From positions 1 through 13,189 of the forward strand of contig DASUFI010000160.1 of the NCBI GenBank assembly GCA_036274635.1: DNA of 13,189 nucleotides, read 5' to 3'. The notes under the pieces are model-generated. The model was not told the DNA's origin. It ran no database searches and worked only from the letters and a program-made list of their open reading frames with translations. Source of the DNA: DASUFI01 sp036274635. GTDB taxonomy: Bacteria; Planctomycetota; B15-G4. Shown one piece after another: positions 9,436 to 13,189 of this stretch (position 1 is its first letter; each line of letters begins with the position of its first letter). The translations under genes were made by a program, and so were the position numbers.

Positions 9436-10302
9436 ATGCTCCGTCCGCTTCCTCCGCCCGGCACGACGCACGTCCTCGGCGTGATCAACCTCACCCCCGA
9501 CAGCTTCAGCGACGGCGGCCTGTTCGTGTCGGGCGCCGCCGGCCGCGAGCGCCTCGCCGCCGACGCCGCGCTGGCCCACGCCGCGCGCCTTGTCGCCGAC
9601 GGCGCCGCGATGCTGGACGTCGGCGCCGTCAGCACGCGCCCCGGCAGCGTGGGGCCGCCGCCCGAGGCCGAGTGGGCGCGACTGCAGCCGGTGCTCGGCG
9701 CGCTGCGCGCCGCGGTCACGGTGCCCGTCTCGCTGGACACGACGCGCGCCTCCATCCTGCGCCGCGCGCTCGAGGTCGGCGTCGTGGACGCGCTCAACGA
9801 CGTCTCCGCCCTCGGCGACGACCCCGAGATGGCGGCCACCGCCGCCGCGGGCCTGCCCGTCATCCTCATGCACCGCCGCGGCACGCCGGCCACGATGCAG
9901 CTCGCACCGCACTACGACGACGCCCCCCGCGAGGTGCGCGAGGAGCTGCTGGCGGCGGCCGCGCGGGCGCAGGCCGCGGGCATCGCGCCCGAGCGCATCC
10001 TGCTCGACCCGGGCCTCGGCTTCGGCAAGCGCGTGGGGGACAACGTCGCGCTGCTGGCCGCGCTGCCCGCGCTGCGGGCCACGGGCCACCGGATCGTGGT
10101 GGGGGCCTCGCGCAAGTCCTTCCTCGGCGCGCTGACGGGGCGCGAGGCCGGCGAGCGAGAGCACGCCACCACCGCCGTCACCGTGCTCGCCGCGCTGGCG
10201 GGCGCGGACTTCGTGCGCGTGCACGACGCGCGCGCCGCGGCCGACGCGCTGGCCGTCGCCCGCGCGGTGCGGGCCGCTACTTCCCCGCCCGGTGGGCGTT
10301 GA
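9436..10302 (+). CDS. folP: Dihydropteroate synthase
   Basis: A 288-residue TIM-barrel enzyme of folate synthesis. It joins p-aminobenzoate to dihydropterin pyrophosphate and is the sulfonamide target. Motifs in order: GVINLTPDSFSDGG 15-28 with Asn18; MLDVG with Asp61, then STRPGS 66-71; SLDTTRAS; LNDVSAL; ILMHRRGTP; LLDPGLGFGK; GASRKSFLG; and FVRVHDA near the C-terminus. Length and motif order are normal. The loop usually written GGESTRPG reads GAVSTRPG here (Glu replaced by Val65), and MHMxG reads MHRRG. The start ATG lies close to the signature strand, as in other FolPs, and has no strong ribosome site. The gene is divergent from the sigma/kinase operon and overlaps the convergent downstream gene by 26 nt. 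In many bacteria folP directly follows ftsH; here they are separated by about 5.5 kb on the opposite strand. Confidence 0.95.
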   Translation: MLRPLPPPGTTHVLGVINLTPDSFSDGGLFVSGAAGRERLAADAALAHAARLVADGAAMLDVGAVSTRPGSVGPPPEAEWARLQPVLGALRAAVTVPVSLDTTRASILRRALEVGVVDALNDVSALGDDPEMAATAAAGLPVILMHRRGTPATMQLAPHYDDAPREVREELLAAAARAQAAGIAPERILLDPGLGFGKRVGDNVALLAALPALRATGHRIVVGASRKSFLGALTGREAGEREHATTAVTVLAALAGADFVRVHDARAAADALAVARAVRAATSPPGGR

Positions 10303-10921
10303 GCAGGTCTTGCAGCCAGAAGGCGACCGGCTTGTCGCCACCGCCGGCCAGGAAGACGCGGTTGAGCTTCTGGTCCGGGACCGTGTGGCCGAAGAGGCGG
10401 CGGATGAAGGTCTCGCCCGAGTAGATCGGCTCGGCGGCCTTCTCCCAGCGGTCCAGCATGAAGGTGGCCATGTCGATCGCGTCGTGCTGCGTGCCGTCGC
10501 GCGTGAAGGTCAGGCCTGAGTCGGCCGTGCTCTTGATGAGGAAGGCGATCTCCTCGTTGACCTGGGGTGGCACGCTGTCGTCGGCGATCTCGCTCCCGGC
10601 CAGCGCGCTGTAGAGCGCCGCCGCGCGCTGGCGGTCCAGCTCGTCCTGCGTGGCCGCGATGGGCTCGTTGCGCTTGGCCTGCACCGCGCTGAGGTGCTCC
10701 GCAAAGTGGCCCGCCTCCCCCGGCTCCGGCGCCAGCGGCCGCTCCGGAGTCACCGGCCCCGCCGCATGCGTCGCCGGCAACACGAACACCCCCGCCAGCA
10801 CGACGAGGAACACGACCGTGGCCGCCAGCCACGACCCGAAGTCGGGATCGGCGCCAGAATGTCCATGCGCGTCACGCGCCGATGCGTGAGTCGTCGCAGG
10901 ACTGTGACCGTGGCCATCCAT
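10277..10921 (-). CDS. Membrane-anchored DUF5329-like protein with His-rich N-terminus
   Basis: A 214-residue protein of unknown function. Residues 1-29 are polar with five histidines (4, 6, 12, 19, 21), including two HGHS motifs. One TM helix spans about 31-50, followed by a Pro-rich linker (57-70) and a soluble domain. Residues about 120-211 resemble DUF5329: an EIAFLI helix, F-T-R-D-G, a helix with MATFMLDRWE, a GETFIRRL segment, then a short strand and a final WLQDLL helix. The N-in/C-out topology is inferred; the leading Met-Asp stretch has too few basic residues for a classical signal peptide. ATG at 10921 has GGATGGGGA just upstream. It lies 86 nt downstream of the ABC permease on the same strand and could be co-transcribed with it. 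Its 3' end overlaps folP by 26 nt, convergently. The DUF5329 assignment is by eye and moderate. Confidence 0.72.
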   Translation of the reverse strand: MDGHGHSPATTHASARDAHGHSGADPDFGSWLAATVVFLVVLAGVFVLPATHAAGPVTPERPLAPEPGEAGHFAEHLSAVQAKRNEPIAATQDELDRQRAAALYSALAGSEIADDSVPPQVNEEIAFLIKSTADSGLTFTRDGTQHDAIDMATFMLDRWEKAAEPIYSGETFIRRLFGHTVPDQKLNRVFLAGGGDKPVAFWLQDLLNAHRAGK

Positions 10922-11007
10922 GGGTTCCCCATCCTACTCGATCAAGAGCCCGCGAAACCGCAGCCGCATGTCGCAGGACAGTCCCCCCTCCGCCCCGACG
11001 GACGCCG

Positions 11008-12348
11008 CTATCCCGCGCGGACCCAACTCCACAGGCGCCGCCAGCTGGGCGCCTGCCCCTGGGCCAGCACCCCCATCCGGAAGATGCGCCCCCCGGCCCA
11101 GATGCAGGCCATCGCGAAGCCTCCCGTGATCACGACGGCCAGCACCAGCTCCCACCACGCCGGTCCCGGCGGCGCCGAGACGCGCATCATCATCAGGATG
11201 GGCGTCGCGGTCGGGATGAGCGAGAGCACGCGCGAGAGCGGGCTGTCCGGGCTGTTGAGCACGGGCACGAGGAAGAAGATGGGCACCATGGTCATGAGCA
11301 TGAGCGGGCCCATGAGGTTCTGGGCGTCCTGGATCTCGCTGCAGGCCGCGCCGATGGCCGCGTACATGGAGCCGAAGGAGAGCAGCGCCAGCACCTGGAA
11401 GAGCGCGTACCAGGCCAGCGTCGCCGGCGTGATGGCTGCGACGACCGAGGCCGGCAGGGCGTGGGTCCAATGCGCGAAGATGAGCCCTGCGCCGAGGTAG
11501 ATGACGGACAACGTGAGGGCCACGCAGGTGGTGGCCAGCAGCTTGCCCAGCAGCAGGTCGAAGGGATCGACCGTGGCCACGAGGACCTCGGCGATCTTCT
11601 GCATCTTCTCCTCGAGCACCGTGTTGAGCAGCGCGGGCGCGGTGCTCATGACCAGGATGAAGAGCATCATCGACAGCACCAGCGGCACGCCCTTGGTGGC
11701 GGCCTCGTCGGACTCGGAGGCCTGCTGCACCTCGCCGCCGGCCGTCCTGCGCGCGAGGCCCATGGTGCGCAGGCCCACCGGCTCGGACAGCGTGGCCACG
11801 AGGTTGCGGTCGATGCCCGCGCCGGCAAACCGCGTGCTGCGCGCGAGGTCGTTGACCACGCCCGCGATCCAGTGCGGCAGCGCGTCGTAGGTGGGCGTGT
11901 TGGTGTGCCAGTGCAGGTCGCGGTCGCCGCCGGGCCCCGGCACGGCGAGCACGTCGGAGCCGATGATGACGAAGCCGAAGAGCTCCTCGCGCCGCACGCG
12001 GTCGGAGAGCTCGAGCACCGGGTCCTCGCCGGGCGCGGGCTGGTAGAGCTCGGGCACGAAGCGCGGGCTGACCTGCTCGCGCGGCTCGTCCGTGCTCCAG
12101 ATGCCGGAGTTGTTGACGGTGAGAGTGTCGCGCCGCTGGGCCTCGAGCTGCAGCGCGGGCCACACGCGGCCGCCGGGGTCCACCACGGCGAAGCGGCGGT
12201 CCGAGACGTCCGCCGCCCGCTCGCTGATGCGCGAGGCGATGTAGCCACCGCTCATGAGCACCGGCATGAGCAGCACGCCGATGATGAAGCCCTTGGTGCG
12301 CACCGCGCGCAGGTACTCCGTGCGGGCCACGACGAGGGCGCGCCTCAT
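11008..12348 (-). CDS. ABC-2 family exporter permease (NatB-like)
   Basis: A 446-residue inner-membrane permease. The start ATG at 12348 overlaps the ATPase stop (ATGA), so the two are translationally coupled. An in-frame extension to 12948 would lie wholly inside the ATPase gene and is rejected. TM1 is about 20-38, then a roughly 180-residue extracytoplasmic region (39-220), then TM segments at about 221-243, 272-292, 312-335, 346-363 and 398-420. The cytosolic motif LEEKMQKIAEVL (245-256) followed by DLLLGKLLA is the coupling region typical of ABC-2/NatB permeases. With the adjacent ATPase it should form an exporter. NatAB of Bacillus exports sodium, but relatives carry other substrates and the substrate here cannot be told from sequence. 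The C-terminus (431-446) is Trp/Arg-rich. The gene ends with TAG. Confidence 0.9.
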   Translation of the reverse strand: MRRALVVARTEYLRAVRTKGFIIGVLLMPVLMSGGYIASRISERAADVSDRRFAVVDPGGRVWPALQLEAQRRDTLTVNNSGIWSTDEPREQVSPRFVPELYQPAPGEDPVLELSDRVRREELFGFVIIGSDVLAVPGPGGDRDLHWHTNTPTYDALPHWIAGVVNDLARSTRFAGAGIDRNLVATLSEPVGLRTMGLARRTAGGEVQQASESDEAATKGVPLVLSMMLFILVMSTAPALLNTVLEEKMQKIAEVLVATVDPFDLLLGKLLATTCVALTLSVIYLGAGLIFAHWTHALPASVVAAITPATLAWYALFQVLALLSFGSMYAAIGAACSEIQDAQNLMGPLMLMTMVPIFFLVPVLNSPDSPLSRVLSLIPTATPILMMMRVSAPPGPAWWELVLAVVITGGFAMACIWAGGRIFRMGVLAQGQAPSWRRLWSWVRAG

Positions 12349-13189
12349 CGCGGGCTCCCGGCGGCGGCGCCGTCGCGCGCGGCGTCCGCCAGCGCCTCGG
12401 GACCCGCGATGCGCACGAAGATGTCGTGCAGCGACGGCCGCGCCACCTCGAAGTGCTGCACCGCCGTGCGCGCCGAGAGCGCCGCGAGCAGGGCCTGCGG
12501 GTCGCTGCCGCGGCGCAGCCGCACCTCCTGCCAGCGGCCCATGTCCAGGATGGCGTCCACCGCCGGGTGCCCCGCCAGCGCCTCGCGCGCCCGCTCGGCC
12601 CGCACGCGCACCGTGTCGTCGCCGTAGCGCTCCTGGATGGACTCGAGCGTGCCGTCCAGCACCTTCTCGCCGCGGAAGATCATGCACAGGTGGTCGCACA
12701 TCTTCTCGGCCATGGCCATGTCGTGCGTCGAGAAGAGCACGGTGGTGCCGCCGCGGTTCAGCTCGAGGATCGCGTCGCGCAGCGCCTGCAGGTTCACCGG
12801 GTCGAGGCCCGAGAAGGGCTCGTCCAGGATGAGCAGCTCCGGCGCGTGCAGCACGGTCGCGACGAACTGCACCTTCTGCGCCATGCCCTTGCTGAGCGTC
12901 TCCACCTTCTTGTCCGCCCAGTCGCCCAGCCCCAGCCGCCCCAGCCACTCGCGCCCCGCGCGCCGCGCCGCCGCGCGCGGCATGCTCTTGAGCGCACCGT
13001 AGTACACCAGCAGGTCGAGCACCTTCATCTTCTTGTAGAGGCCGCGCTCCTCGGGCAGGTACCCGATGCGATCCGACGCCGCGCGCGTCCCCGTCTCGCC
13101 CAGCACCTCCACGCTGCCACCGTCGGGCAGCAGGATGTGCAGGATCATCCGCAGCGAGGTGGTCTTGCCCGAGCCGTTGGGCCCGATGA
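12345..13189 (-). CDS. ABC transporter ATP-binding protein (NatA-like), 5' end outside window
   Basis: This is the nucleotide-binding partner of the downstream permease. The frame stays open to the right window edge, so the N-terminal strand region is missing. An internal ATG at 13148 is not the start, because the Walker A motif GPNGSGKTT is encoded upstream of it at 13184-13158. Further motifs: Q-loop region IGYLPEERGLY, signature LSKGM (in place of LSGGQ, usual in this subfamily), Walker B LLILDEP with SGLDP as D-loop, and H-switch STHD. All are intact, so the enzyme should hydrolyse ATP. The C-terminal ~95 residues form an accessory domain of the DUF4162 kind found in NatA-like ATPases. 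The stop overlaps the permease start by ATGA. The promoter lies outside the window. Confidence 0.93.
   Translation of the reverse strand, partial: IGPNGSGKTTSLRMILHILLPDGGSVEVLGETGTRAASDRIGYLPEERGLYKKMKVLDLLVYYGALKSMPRAAARRAGREWLGRLGLGDWADKKVETLSKGMAQKVQFVATVLHAPELLILDEPFSGLDPVNLQALRDAILELNRGGTTVLFSTHDMAMAEKMCDHLCMIFRGEKVLDGTLESIQERYGDDTVRVRAERAREALAGHPAVDAILDMGRWQEVRLRRGSDPQALLAALSARTAVQHFEVARPSLHDIFVRIAGPEALADAARDGAAAGSPR

Noticed and set aside
10931..10936. TAGGAT on the minus strand as a -10 box for the DUF5329-like gene
   Set aside because: No -35-like sequence at usual spacing, and the same bases serve as part of the purine-rich ribosome-site region; the gene may simply be co-transcribed with the permease.
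12349..12948. N-terminal extension of the ABC permease
   Set aside because: The 200 extra residues lie wholly within the ATPase gene in another frame; ATG 12348 gives the standard ATGA overlap and a typical permease N-terminus.
13146..13148. ATG at 13148 as start of the ATPase
   Set aside because: It would remove the Walker A motif, which is encoded in frame at 13158-13184.

Overview
The window is GC-rich chromosomal DNA, densely packed with genes and with no recognisable mobile element, CRISPR array, tRNA or rRNA. It fits a Gram-negative-type bacterium, most likely a member of Planctomycetota. The reasons are an outer-membrane/LPS-export pair (BamD-like, LptE-like), a PF07638/TIGR02999-type ECF sigma factor coupled to a TPR-bearing Ser/Thr kinase, and a secreted NxxGxxAF-repeat (DUF7453-like) protein. 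That protein has a C-terminal domain of a kind I associate with environmental planctomycetes related to Poly30/Pla133. The lineage call is inference and cannot be proven from this window.

Layout. (1) 1-3885, plus strand: a tight operon of a BamD-like lipoprotein (5' end not resolved), an LptE-like lipoprotein (4-nt ATGA overlap) and FtsH (2-nt gap). (2) 3886-4028: a convergent gap holding two strong hairpins. (3) 4029-6032, minus: a secreted protein with about eight repeats. (4) 6121-8678 and 8675-9283, minus: an ECF sigma factor and a Ser/Thr kinase with a TM segment and TPRs, translationally coupled (GTGA overlap) and closed by a textbook intrinsic terminator. (5) 9284-9435: a divergent promoter region. 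(6) 9436-10302, plus: folP (dihydropteroate synthase). (7) 10277-10921, minus: a membrane-anchored DUF5329-like protein overlapping the end of folP. (8) 11008-13189, minus: an ABC-2 (NatAB-like) exporter. The permease and ATPase overlap by ATGA, and the ATPase runs off the right edge within or just upstream of its Walker A motif.

How the genes may work together. The left operon joins outer-membrane protein assembly, LPS delivery and the membrane quality-control protease that in E. coli also sets LPS synthesis. The sigma factor lacks the acidic stretch normal in region 2.2 and has Thr63-Ser64 there, next to its own kinase. This matches the arrangement of phosphorylation-activated ECF sigma factors and is the most interesting regulatory observation. 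ftsH and folP, neighbours in many bacteria, are split here by the oppositely oriented secreted-protein/kinase/sigma block, which may be an insertion.

No stretch above 300 bases lacks a gene. The gaps are 3886-4028 (hairpins), 6033-6120 (no promoter seen), 9284-9435 (candidate promoters) and 10922-11007 (nothing firm).
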